From assembly GCF_052113205.1 (NCBI RefSeq), contig NZ_JBFRCU010000015.1:1-64000 (forward strand): a stretch of DNA of 64,000 nt. The letters run 5' to 3'. This stretch comes from Inquilinus sp052113205. Lineage in GTDB: Bacteria; Pseudomonadota; Alphaproteobacteria; DSM-16000; Inquilinaceae. A program made the translations under genes and the position numbers. Of this stretch, positions 9,375 to 17,454 are shown piece after piece. The notes under the pieces are model-generated. The model was not told the DNA's origin, ran no database searches, and worked only from the letters and a program-made list of their open reading frames with translations. How positions within the stretch are numbered: position 1 is the first letter of the stretch; every line of letters starts with the position of its first letter.

Positions 9375-10343
9375 GTGGGAGCGACACCGGGTGACGACGT
9401 GCTCTACGGCACGGAGCTATTTGACCTTATTGACGCCGACGGCGGCAGCGATCAGATCTATGGCCTCGGCGGCCCCGATATTCTGATCGGTGGTAATAGT
9501 GGTGACCGTCTGGACGGCGGTGCCGGTATCGACCGCTCGTCCTATGCCAGCAGCGATGGCGGGGTGTCTGTCAGCCTGAGGAGCGGCACTGCCCATGGCG
9601 GTGATGCCGAGGGCGACATTCTGGTCAGCATCGAGCAACTGGAAGGATCTGAATTCGTCGACACGCTCGGCGGCGATGACGGAGCCAACTGGCTGGATGG
9701 CCGTGAAAGCAACGACTCGCTGGCCGGTTGGGGCGGTGACGACGAGCTGATCGGCGGCGCCGGGGCGGACTCTCTGAACGGTGGTGACGGTACCGACACG
9801 GCAGACTATTCCGGCTCGACCGGGGTCATGGTCGATCTCTTTGCCGGCACCACTAGCGGCGGCGATGCCGCAGGCGATAACCTGATCAGCATCGAGAACA
9901 TCTCCGGCGGCGAGTCCAACGACTATCTGGTCGGGACCGCTGGCGCCAATGTGCTGCAGGGCCGCGCCGGCGACGATGTCCTCACCGGCGCCCGCGGAGC
10001 GGACACGCTGACCGGCGGCGCAGGGGCGGACCGTTTCGTCTATATCGGCACGGTCCACAGCCCCGTCGGGGCCGAGGCCGACCGGATCACCGACTTCACC
10101 CGAGGCCAGGGCGACCGCGTCGATCTCTACGGCATGGACGCGAACATCACGGCCGCCGACAACCAGGCCTTCAGCTTCATCGGCACCGGCCTCTATACCG
10201 GTGTCGCCGGGCAGCTGCGTTTCGCCTTTACCAGCCCCGGTGTCACCACCATTGCGGGCGACGTCGACGGCGACAAGGTCTCCGACTTCCACATCATCCT
10301 GACCCGCACCATCGCCCTGGTTGCCGCCGATTTCGTGCTCTGA
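9375..10343 (+). CDS. short RTX protein 5
   Basis: A 322-residue member of the array, beginning at GTG with a strong 'gaaggggg' site 7 bases upstream; no ATG gives a better start. It contains two GGDAxGDxxxSIE modules, a handful of GGxGxDxLx repeats and a diverged C-terminal domain (ADRFVYIGTVHSPVG..DRITDFTRGQGDRVDLYG) ending ADFVL. It lacks the LHIWHDAGQTIVSGD motif of the other copies, having LRFAFTSPGVTTIAGD in its place, so it is the most diverged member here. Its 3' end faces the LacI-family gene 7 bases away. Confidence 0.85.
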   Translation: MGATPGDDVLYGTELFDLIDADGGSDQIYGLGGPDILIGGNSGDRLDGGAGIDRSSYASSDGGVSVSLRSGTAHGGDAEGDILVSIEQLEGSEFVDTLGGDDGANWLDGRESNDSLAGWGGDDELIGGAGADSLNGGDGTDTADYSGSTGVMVDLFAGTTSGGDAAGDNLISIENISGGESNDYLVGTAGANVLQGRAGDDVLTGARGADTLTGGAGADRFVYIGTVHSPVGAEADRITDFTRGQGDRVDLYGMDANITAADNQAFSFIGTGLYTGVAGQLRFAFTSPGVTTIAGDVDGDKVSDFHIILTRTIALVAADFVL

Positions 10344-10349
10344 ACCGGC

Positions 10350-11369
10350 TCAGCCGGCCGGCGCCGGGCCGCGGACGGTGCGGCGCCAGACCAGCGGCGC
10401 CGGGATCGTCAGCCGCAGCGGCGCCGTGCCCTCCGCGGAGTCCAGCGCCGCCATCACCGCGTCGCCGGTGGCGTCGACCGACTGTTCGAAGGTGGTCAGG
10501 TCATAGGCCGACCAGCCGGCCTGCTCGGTGTTGTCGAAGCCGATGACGCAGAGATCCTCGGGCACGCGCAGGCCCAGATCATGGCGCGCCGCATCGATAA
10601 AGCCGAAGGCGACCAGGTCGTTGATGCAGAAGGCGGCGTCCGGCCGGTCCGGCCGCAGCAGCAGGTCGTGCGCCGCGGCCCGGCCGGTGGCGTAGACGGT
10701 GCGGCCGCCGCGCCAGACGGCGGGCTCGATCCCCTCGGCCCGGGCGGCGGCCAGGAAGCTGGCCTCGCGCGCCAAAAGGGCGGGCGTGCCCTGGGCCGAG
10801 GTCACCAGGCCCAATCGCCGGCAGCCGGCGCGGCGGAAGGCGGCCACCGCCAGCCGGCCGGGCAGGGCGCTGTCGATGGCGATGTTGTCCGGCCCCTCGA
10901 TCCGGTCGTCGCGGTTGATCAGCACCACCCGCTGCCCGGCGGCGAGGCACAGCCGGGTGATCTCCTCCGATGGCGTGCCGGACAGCACGATGGTGGCGTC
11001 GGCCCGGTAGTTCAGGATCTGCCGCAGCGCCGACCGGGCATCGGCGTCACCGCGGCCGCTGGTGCCGATCAGCATGGCGACGCGGCCGCTGTGCTGCAGC
11101 CGGTCGGTCAGGGCCCCGACCATGCGCGACCGCAGCGGCGTCTCCAGGTCGGAGGCGACGATGCAGACGATGTTGCTGGACCGCCGGGTCAGGCCGCGGG
11201 CCAGGTGGTTGACGTGGTAGCCCAGCGCCTCTGCCGCCGACATCACCCGCTGCCGGGTCTCGGCCGAGACGCTCGCGCCGGGGGTGAAGGTGCGCGAAAC
11301 GGCGGAGCGGGAGACGCCGGCCCGGTCGGCCACCTGCTGGGCGCTGGCGAAGCTGCGGCGACGGGTCAC
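10350..11369 (-). CDS. LacI-family transcriptional regulator
   Basis: A 339-residue regulator. Residues ~6-25 are the LacI helix-turn-helix (AQQVADRAGVSRSAVSRTF), followed by the hinge region (AEALGYHVNHLARGL) and a periplasmic-binding-protein-like effector domain (IVCIVASDLETPLRSRMVGAL; CVIGFDNTEQAGWS). The frame is open to 11450, but the family pattern begins at the GTG at 11369 (VTRRRSFASAQQVADRAG). The gene is divergent from the HisE-like gene. Two identical palindromes in the shared spacer (11429 and 11523) are good candidates for its operators, implying autoregulation. The effector is unknown; the family usually senses sugars or nucleobases. Confidence 0.9.
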   Translation of the reverse strand: MTRRRSFASAQQVADRAGVSRSAVSRTFTPGASVSAETRQRVMSAAEALGYHVNHLARGLTRRSSNIVCIVASDLETPLRSRMVGALTDRLQHSGRVAMLIGTSGRGDADARSALRQILNYRADATIVLSGTPSEEITRLCLAAGQRVVLINRDDRIEGPDNIAIDSALPGRLAVAAFRRAGCRRLGLVTSAQGTPALLAREASFLAAARAEGIEPAVWRGGRTVYATGRAAAHDLLLRPDRPDAAFCINDLVAFGFIDAARHDLGLRVPEDLCVIGFDNTEQAGWSAYDLTTFEQSVDATGDAVMAALDSAEGTAPLRLTIPAPLVWRRTVRGPAPAG

Positions 11370-11428
11370 GATGGAACAGACCTGCTGGTGTTGCCGCCCA
11401 TCTCCAGGCGGCGAAACAGCCGATGATA

Positions 11429-11442
11429 TGCACAGCCGTGCA
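11429..11442. promoter_or_regulatory. candidate LacI operator, copy 1
   Basis: The 14-mer TGCACAGCCGTGCA is an inverted repeat (TGCAC / GTGCA around AGCC) 60 bases upstream of the LacI-family start. An identical 14-mer recurs 95 bases away. LacI-family operators are typically palindromes of this size. Assignment to the adjacent regulator is inferred from position. Confidence 0.65.
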
Positions 11443-11522
11443 GAAGGCAAGCACCAGGGCTGGTTTGGTTACCCCGGGCGGAGGCTATGGATGGTTGACA
11501 GGACGGCTCTTTCATGTCGAGC

Positions 11523-11538
11523 TTGCACAGCCGTGCAA
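11523..11538. promoter_or_regulatory. candidate LacI operator, copy 2
   Basis: TTGCACAGCCGTGCAA is the same core as copy 1 with one extra matched base on each side. The centre-to-centre distance to copy 1 is 95 bases, close to nine DNA helical turns, which would suit looping by a tetrameric LacI-type repressor. It lies 165 bases before the HisE-like start. Confidence 0.65.
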
Positions 11539-11702
11539 GAAGCGGGCCGCATGGCGCGGACGGGCTCGACCCGGTCGCGTCGTGACCAGCCCCGGGCGGC
11601 TCTGTGGCGGATGGAACATTCGGGCGCCGTGATTGCGGCGCAGGATTCCGCGAGGGCCGTTGGGAGGCGGTTCCCGGGGGCAGGTGGACAGGGGGCAGAG
11701 AG

Positions 11703-12035
11703 ATGGGTCAGGCGCTCGGACGGGATCGGCTTGAGGCTCTGGCGGAAGAGCTGCGGGGGCGGCGGTCGCGCATGCAGCTCAGCTCGCGCACCGCGAAGCT
11801 GATCGACAGCGGCGTGCCGAAGATGGCGCAGAAGCTGGTCGAAGAGGCGGCCGAGGTGGCGATCGACGCCGTCCGGGGCGAGCGCCAGGCCGTGATCGAG
11901 GAGGCCGCCGACCTGATGTTCAACCTGACCGTGCTGCTGACCGAGCTCGGGATCGGACCCTGCGAGGTCTGGGACGAGATGGACCGCCGCCAGAAGCTGT
12001 ATGGCATCGCCGAGAAGCTGCCGAAGGACCGGTAG
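11703..12035 (+). CDS. phosphoribosyl-ATP pyrophosphatase (HisE-like)
   Basis: A 110-residue all-alpha protein of the HisE/MazG superfamily. The diagnostic run is KMAQKLVEEAAEVAIDAV (residues ~39-56) followed by EEAADLMFNLTVLL (~64-77). The Glu/Asp residues of EExxEV and ExxDL coordinate Mg2+ for hydrolysis of phosphoribosyl-ATP to phosphoribosyl-AMP in histidine synthesis. The ATG at 11703 is preferred over the upstream in-frame ATG at 11604 because of the 'gggggcagag' site. No other his gene is nearby, so it may be a second copy or a HisE relative with another nucleotide substrate. A strong terminator follows. Confidence 0.8.
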   Translation: MGQALGRDRLEALAEELRGRRSRMQLSSRTAKLIDSGVPKMAQKLVEEAAEVAIDAVRGERQAVIEEAADLMFNLTVLLTELGIGPCEVWDEMDRRQKLYGIAEKLPKDR

Positions 12036-12074
12036 TCGGTCCGCCGACGCTCCGTTTTCCACGCGTTTTGTGAT

Positions 12075-12115
12075 GAGGCCGCGGCGCCGGACAGCACCGC
12101 GGCCTCAGTCTTTTT
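12075..12115 (+). terminator. rho-independent terminator after the HisE-like gene
   Basis: GAGGCCGCGG (12075-12084) pairs perfectly with CCGCGGCCTC (12097-12106) around a 12-base loop, followed by AGTCTTTTT on the plus strand. It ends the HisE-like transcript. The opposite strand lacks a T-run, so it is probably not efficient for the converging phospholipase gene. Confidence 0.85.
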
Positions 12116-14399
12116 AGACCATGTCGACCGCAGGCCCGCCCAGCTTCGGGTCAGTCAGGCTCGGGCGGCCGATTTCGACATGGCCGGCGAAACGGCGCAG
12201 GAAGCCGTCGCCAGTCCCCGCCGTGATGCTGAGATCGAACCAGCCGGAGCTGGACCGCAGTGACCAGCGGTCGCGGACCAGGGCGCCCGGCCACAGGTAG
12301 ACGTGCCGCGGCGGCTCGGCGCTGTAGCCGTTGGCGACGGTGAGATAGCAGGGCCGGAAGCCGGTGTTGTTCAACAGCAGCGTGACGTCGCCGGTGATGC
12401 CGTCCTGCATCAGCCGCACGTCGGGCCGCGCCTCGCCCGACAGAATCGGGGTCAGGCGGCCCTTGAACCGGTTCAGCATGCCGTTCGGCCCATAGACCGA
12501 CAGGTCGTAGCTGCGGCCATGGTCCGGCGTCCAGCTGTCCGACAGCGTGTCGCCGGCCCCGACCGTGTATTGCCACGGTCCGCGTCGGTCGGCGGTCGGC
12601 TGCATCGGCCGGTCCGGGAACACGGTGTCGTCCGGCTCATAGGGCTTGCCCGTCTCGTCGAAGGTCGCGCCGCCATCGGCATAGACGGTGAAGCAGGCGC
12701 CGACGGTGCCGGCATTGGCGAAATCGATCCAGACCCTTCGCCCGGTCGGGTCGAGCCGGGCATGGGCGCCGAGCCGGTAGGGCAGGGGCCGGGCGCGGCG
12801 CTGCCCCTGCTGCTGCACCGGCCTGGACTGCGCCGCCGGCGGCACCGGCCCGGGCCGGCTGGCGGCGGCATCCGCCTCGGCCTTGTAGCGGCGCGTATCC
12901 GGCAGCGGCGGCAGGGCGGCGTCGGGCGTGCGGAAGTCGAAGGCCGTGGTCAGGTCGCCGCAGACCGCGCGGCGCCAGGGCGAGATGAAGCGGCAGGGCA
13001 CGCCGAAGCGCCGCTCGATCAGCTGCAGCACCGAGGTGTGGTCGAACAGTTCGGAGCAGACCCAGCCGCCCTTGCTCCAGGGCGAGACCACCAGCATCGG
13101 CACCCGGGGCCCGAGGCCGATCGGCACGCCGTTGAAGTTCTCGTCCCCGACCGGGAGCGTGCTGCGGCCCTGATAGCCGTAGAACCGGGTGTTCACCGGC
13201 GGCACCGGCGCTGGCACATGGTCGAAGAAGCCGTCATTTTCGTCGTAGTTCACGATCAGGGCGGTCTTGGCCCAGACCTTCGGGTTGCTGGTCAACGCCT
13301 CGAGGATCTTGTCGACGAAGGCCTGGCCGGCGGCGGGGGAGGCGTTGGGGTGCTCGCAGAAGGCGTCGGGGCAGATCACCCAGGACACCTGCGGCAGCCG
13401 GTCGGCCTTGACATCCTCGGCGATCGCCCGCGCCAGCACGGCGTCGTAGGGATCCTCGTTCGAGGCCAGCTTGGGGCCGACATAGGCACGGCCGCGCTTG
13501 TACAGGTCCGAGCTCTTGTCCAGCTTGCGGAAGTCGCGGTGATAGGCCAGCGAATTGCAGCCATAGTTGGAATAGGCTTGGTAGACCCGCCAGTCGATGC
13601 CGTGCTTCTCCAGCGTCTCGGCATAGGCCTCCCAGGTGAGCCCTTCCCAAGGCTCGTCGAGATCCATGTCGCCGGTCCAGTTGTTGTCCAGCTCCTGCCC
13701 GTGCAACCGGCGCTTCGGGTTCTTCGGGTCGCGGCCGGTCAGGGTGTAGACGCTGGCGCCGCCGGTGAAGTACTGCCGGTTCGGCTCGGTGTTGGCGAAG
13801 ATCGAGCAGTGATTGGCGTCGCAGATCGTGAACGCATCCGCCAGGTGGCGGTAGAAGGGCAGGTCGGAGGCCGTGTCGTAATAGCCCATCGACATCCGGC
13901 TCTTCAGCGGCACCCAGCTGTCCCAGTTCTTCCACAGCGACTGGTCCAGCTTCCAGCTGTGGTCGGTGCCGTCCATGTGCTGGGCGCTGGTGCTGCTGGT
14001 GTCGAGCCGGAACGGCAGGACGTAGTCGAGCCGGGCCTGGGCCTTGGGGTCGGCCTCGTACCAGCGCTCCCGCTCATGCCAATGGTCCCAGCCGACATTG
14101 TCGTAGCCGGTGCGGCCGGCGCCGTTGCGGCCGATGCTCTGGTACCAGACCGGCCGGCCGCTCGGCAGCGGCGCCGGGCGCGGGTCGCCGAAGCCGCGGA
14201 CGCCGTTCAGCGTGCCGAAGTAATGGTCGAAGGACCGGTTCTCCTGCATCAGCACGACGATGTGCTCGACGTCGCGCAAGGTTCCGGTGGCGTTATGGGC
14301 GGGGATCGCCATGGCCTGGCGGATGCTGGCCGGCATGGCCATCGCGGCCGCGGTGGCGAGGCCGGTTTTGAGGAATTGGCGGCGGCTGTCGGAAGTCAC
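12114..14399 (-). CDS. phosphocholine-type phospholipase C, Tat-exported
   Basis: A 761-residue member of the bacterial phosphoesterase/phospholipase C family, which cleaves phosphatidylcholine or sphingomyelin to diacylglycerol or ceramide and a phosphoryl head group. It begins with a twin-arginine signal (SRRQFLKTG, then an Ala-rich stretch to about residue 31), so it is folded before export. The family signature VVLMQENRSFDHYFGTLNGV follows at ~48-67, and further active-site regions are visible (DGTDHSWKL; NYDENDGFFDHVPAP). The C-terminal ~250 residues carry the two extra beta domains (DUF756 type) of the PlcH/PlcN subgroup. It is divergent from the cupin gene. Released phosphocholine could feed choline metabolism. 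Confidence 0.92.
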   Translation of the reverse strand: MTSDSRRQFLKTGLATAAAMAMPASIRQAMAIPAHNATGTLRDVEHIVVLMQENRSFDHYFGTLNGVRGFGDPRPAPLPSGRPVWYQSIGRNGAGRTGYDNVGWDHWHERERWYEADPKAQARLDYVLPFRLDTSSTSAQHMDGTDHSWKLDQSLWKNWDSWVPLKSRMSMGYYDTASDLPFYRHLADAFTICDANHCSIFANTEPNRQYFTGGASVYTLTGRDPKNPKRRLHGQELDNNWTGDMDLDEPWEGLTWEAYAETLEKHGIDWRVYQAYSNYGCNSLAYHRDFRKLDKSSDLYKRGRAYVGPKLASNEDPYDAVLARAIAEDVKADRLPQVSWVICPDAFCEHPNASPAAGQAFVDKILEALTSNPKVWAKTALIVNYDENDGFFDHVPAPVPPVNTRFYGYQGRSTLPVGDENFNGVPIGLGPRVPMLVVSPWSKGGWVCSELFDHTSVLQLIERRFGVPCRFISPWRRAVCGDLTTAFDFRTPDAALPPLPDTRRYKAEADAAASRPGPVPPAAQSRPVQQQGQRRARPLPYRLGAHARLDPTGRRVWIDFANAGTVGACFTVYADGGATFDETGKPYEPDDTVFPDRPMQPTADRRGPWQYTVGAGDTLSDSWTPDHGRSYDLSVYGPNGMLNRFKGRLTPILSGEARPDVRLMQDGITGDVTLLLNNTGFRPCYLTVANGYSAEPPRHVYLWPGALVRDRWSLRSSSGWFDLSITAGTGDGFLRRFAGHVEIGRPSLTDPKLGGPAVDMV

Positions 14400-14571
14400 G
14401 ATCGGCGTCTCATGGCAACGGAAAGAATCGGACGGCGCTCCTATAACAGCGAACCGTGACGGACCGGTTAAGCCGGACGGGGAATTTCAGGAATGGGCCG
14501 ATCGCGGTTGCGCCGGCCGCGGTCGCGGAGCAGTCTTTGCGCCGAACGCCGCGGGAACTTCGGACCGACCC

Positions 14572-15051
14572 ATGACCGAGCATCATCACCACGAGACTCC
14601 GGATTGGCGCTTGAACGGGGTGCGCGTGATCCGGGGCACCGATCTCGACCCCAACACCGCCCAGACGCCGGGCATGGACCGCAAGGCGGCGATCAATGCC
14701 GCCCGGGTCGGGGCGCAGAAGATCTGGGCCGGCACCGTCACCATCCACCCCGACGCCAAGACCGGCGCGCATCACCACGGCGCGCTGGAAAGCGTGATCT
14801 ATGTCGTCCGCGGCAAGGCCCGGATGCGCTGGGGCGAGAAGCTGGAATATGTCGCCGAGGCCGGGGCGGGTGACTTCATCTTCGTGCCGCCCTATGTGCC
14901 GCACCAGGAGATCAACGCCTCGACCGACGAGCCGCTGGAATGCGTGCTGGTGCGCAGCGACAACGAGGCGGTGGTGGTCAATCTCGACATCGAGCCGGTG
15001 GAGAAGCCGGAAGCCGTCTACTGGGTCGACCCGATTCACAAGCATCCGTGA
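14572..15051 (+). CDS. cupin-domain protein
   Basis: A 159-residue single cupin. Motif 1 is GAHHHGALESVIYVVRG (residues ~64-80) and motif 2 is GDFIFVPPYVPHQEIN (~102-117). The two or three His and the Glu of motif 1 with the His of motif 2 form the usual metal site. The N-terminus has HHHH, which may also bind metal. The frame is open upstream to 14260, but 14572 is chosen because the upstream part overlaps the start of the divergent phospholipase gene and has no resemblance to cupins. The substrate is unknown; the family includes dioxygenases, isomerases and sugar-binding proteins. Confidence 0.82.
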   Translation: MTEHHHHETPDWRLNGVRVIRGTDLDPNTAQTPGMDRKAAINAARVGAQKIWAGTVTIHPDAKTGAHHHGALESVIYVVRGKARMRWGEKLEYVAEAGAGDFIFVPPYVPHQEINASTDEPLECVLVRSDNEAVVVNLDIEPVEKPEAVYWVDPIHKHP

Positions 15052-15080
15052 GCGGATAGGCGGCCCACCGGGGCCGCCCG

Positions 15081-15803
15081 CTACTTGCCTCGGCCATAGA
15101 CCCCGGTGAAGGTCACGTTCAGGCCGCCGCAGATCAGGTTATCGGCCGCCACCAGATAGGGGCCGAGGCGCCACAGCCGGACGCGGCAGGTGCTGTCGTC
15201 GCCGGGATCCGCGTCGTAGGGCGCGGCGTTGCCATCGGGGCCGACCGAGAAGGCGGCCTTGCCGTTCGCCGGCGTCAGCGTGGCGCTGATCTGGCCGACA
15301 TTGACGGCGCCGCGCGCCACCCGGGCCGGGTCGCTGCCGCCATAGCTGGCATTGCCCTCGATCGCGATCGCGCCGCCCGCCGCCGGCTTGATGTCGATCT
15401 CCTGCTCGTCGCCGCTGCGCCAGGCCCCGCGCCAGTCTTCGGTCGAGGAGGCCGGCGCATCGGTCAGCGCGCTCAGTGGCAGCAGACCGGTGGTGCTCGC
15501 GAATTTCGGCCCGGCGCCGGTGAAGGTGGCGCAGGCATAGCCGCCCTGGGCGCCGGTGACGACGACGCGGTCATTCGCCACCAGATAGCCCTTCGCCGCG
15601 CAGACGGCGGTCTCGTTCGGGCAGCCCGGCTGGTCCACTGAATCCTTGACGAAATGAACCCGATCCTGGCCCGGCGCGATCATCTGCAGCCGCGGCGTGG
15701 CGTCGGCGGCACCGAGGGTCTGATACAGGCCGCAGACATCCTCCGCCGTGGCGACGCCGGGCAGCAGGGCAGCGATGAGCAGGACAAAGGCGGCTGGACG
15801 CAT
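15081..15803 (-). CDS. secreted protein of unknown function
   Basis: A 240-residue protein with a clear Sec signal peptide (MRPAAFVLLIAALLPGVATA, cleavage near residue 20). The mature part has several Cys (CGLYQTL, PGCPNETAVCAAKG, CATFTGAG, CRVRLW, CGGLNVTF), consistent with disulfides in the periplasm. I do not recognise the family. A GxYGRGK-type C-terminus follows a beta-rich segment. It converges with the cupin gene 29 bases away and stands divergent from the MlrC-like gene. Codon use matches the neighbours. Confidence 0.72.
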   Translation of the reverse strand: MRPAAFVLLIAALLPGVATAEDVCGLYQTLGAADATPRLQMIAPGQDRVHFVKDSVDQPGCPNETAVCAAKGYLVANDRVVVTGAQGGYACATFTGAGPKFASTTGLLPLSALTDAPASSTEDWRGAWRSGDEQEIDIKPAAGGAIAIEGNASYGGSDPARVARGAVNVGQISATLTPANGKAAFSVGPDGNAAPYDADPGDDSTCRVRLWRLGPYLVAADNLICGGLNVTFTGVYGRGK

Positions 15804-15912
15804 GCGACTCTCCTTGGGGAGGTCATCCTAGGCCAGGGTGGGGCAGGCGTCACCGCTCGACCCTCCGGCCAGGCTGTGCCATGACCATGGAACGACAGGA
15901 TGGGAGTAGGGG

Positions 15913-17415
15913 ATGCGGATCGCGGTCGGCGGGTTCCAGCACGAGACCAACAGCTTCGCCTCGGCCAAGGCCGGCTACGACCAGTTCGAGACCGCCGATG
16001 GCTGGCCCGGCCTGTCGCGCGGCGCGGCCCTGGCGCCGGCCCTGGCCGGGATCAACCTGCCGGCGGGCGGCTTCCTCGCGGCCGCGACGGCGGCGGGGCA
16101 CGAGATCGCGCCGTTGTTGTGGTGCTCGGCCTCGCCCTCGGCGCCGGTGACCGACGATGCCTTCGAGCGGATCACGGCGATGCTGGTCGCCGACTTGCGC
16201 GCCGCCGGGCCGGTCGACGCCGTCTATCTCGACCTGCATGGCGCCATGGTCACCGAGAGCGTGCCGGACGGGGAAGGCGAGATCCTGGCCCGGATCCGCG
16301 CCGTGACCGGGCCGGATATCCCGATCGTCGCCAGCCTGGACCTGCACGCCAACGTCACCCAGCGGATGGTCGACCTGTCCGACCTGCTGGTGCCCTACCG
16401 CACCTATCCGCATGTCGACATGGCCGAGACCGGCGCGCGGGCGGCGGCGCTGCTGGACCGCATCCTGTCCGGCTGGCGGCCGAAGAAGGTGTTCCGGCAG
16501 GCGGAGTTCCTGGTCTCGCTGGTGGCGCAATGCACGCTGTCCGACCCGGCGCGCCGGCTCTATGCGCTGATGGCCGAGCTCGAGCGCCGGCACGACGTCT
16601 CGCTCGGCTTCTCCATGGGCTTCCCGGCGGCGGATTTCGCCGATTGTGGGCCCAGCCTGGTCGGCTACGGCGCCGATCCCGCGGCGCTGGCTGCGGCGGT
16701 GGATGCGATGACGGCGGCGATCGCCGCGGCCGAGCGGGAATTCGTGCCGGTGCTGCTGCCGCCCGACGCGGCGGTGGCCGAGGCGCGGCGCCTTGCGGCC
16801 GGAGCGACGCGGCCGGTGGTGCTGGCNGACACCCAGGACAATCCCGGCGGCGGCGCCGAATCCGACGGGGTGGTGCTGCTGGAGGCGCTGATCCGCGGCG
16901 GCGCCGAGGGCGCGGTGCTGGGCCTGCTGGCCGACGCGGCCACGGCCGCGGCGGCGCATGCGGCGGGTGTCGGCGCGGTGCTGGACCGCGGCATCGGCGC
17001 CGGCAGCGCCTATGGCGGGCAGCAGCCGCTGCGGGCGGAATGGACGGTGGAGGCGCTGGGCGATGGCCGCTTCACCGGCACCGGCCCGTTCTACGGCGGC
17101 AACCGCATGCAGCTCGGCCCGATGGCGCTGCTGCGCCATCCCGGCGGTGTCCGTGTCGCCGTGTGCAGCCGCAAGCAGCAGGCGGCCGACCGGGAGATGT
17201 TCCGCCATCTCGGGGTCGAGCCGGCACAGCAGGCGATCCTGGCGCTGAAGAGCTCGGTGCATTTCCGCGCCGATTTCGAGCCGATCGCCGAGGCGGTGCT
17301 GGTGGCCGAAGCCCCAGGCCCGAACCTGGCCGACCCCGCGGCCCAGCCCTTCACCCGCCTGCGCGACGGCGTCCGCCTGCGGCCGCTGGGGCCCGCATTC
17401 TTCCGGCGTCCATAG
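15913..17415 (+). CDS. M81-family metallopeptidase (MlrC-like)
   Basis: A 500-residue protein starting MRIAVGGFQHETNSF, the standard opening of the M81/MlrC family, named after the enzyme that degrades linearised microcystin but found in many bacteria that never meet it. Probable metal ligands lie in VDAVYLDLHGAMVTE (~residues 98-112) and PIVASLDLHANVT (~138-150). The C-terminal MlrC domain contains DTQDNPGGGAESDGV (~305-319) and GSAYGGQQPLRAEW. The start has 'ggagtagggg' directly upstream. One ambiguous base at 16827 leaves one residue undefined. Peptide or amide substrates are likely, but the true substrate is unknown. Confidence 0.88.
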   Translation: MRIAVGGFQHETNSFASAKAGYDQFETADGWPGLSRGAALAPALAGINLPAGGFLAAATAAGHEIAPLLWCSASPSAPVTDDAFERITAMLVADLRAAGPVDAVYLDLHGAMVTESVPDGEGEILARIRAVTGPDIPIVASLDLHANVTQRMVDLSDLLVPYRTYPHVDMAETGARAAALLDRILSGWRPKKVFRQAEFLVSLVAQCTLSDPARRLYALMAELERRHDVSLGFSMGFPAADFADCGPSLVGYGADPAALAAAVDAMTAAIAAAEREFVPVLLPPDAAVAEARRLAAGATRPVVLXDTQDNPGGGAESDGVVLLEALIRGGAEGAVLGLLADAATAAAAHAAGVGAVLDRGIGAGSAYGGQQPLRAEWTVEALGDGRFTGTGPFYGGNRMQLGPMALLRHPGGVRVAVCSRKQQAADREMFRHLGVEPAQQAILALKSSVHFRADFEPIAEAVLVAEAPGPNLADPAAQPFTRLRDGVRLRPLGPAFFRRP

Positions 17416-17454
17416 CTCGATCGTGTTGCGTCGCCTCTCTCGATAGCCGCTGCG

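Larger units (their letters stand above)
11370..11702. other. divergent spacer between LacI regulator and HisE-like gene
   Basis: This 333-base stretch has no credible gene of its own. It holds the two TGCACAGCCGTGCA palindromes listed separately and the ribosome-binding site of the HisE-like gene ('gggggcagag' just before 11703). Short open frames cross it on both strands but lack start signals or family resemblance. Confidence 0.6.
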
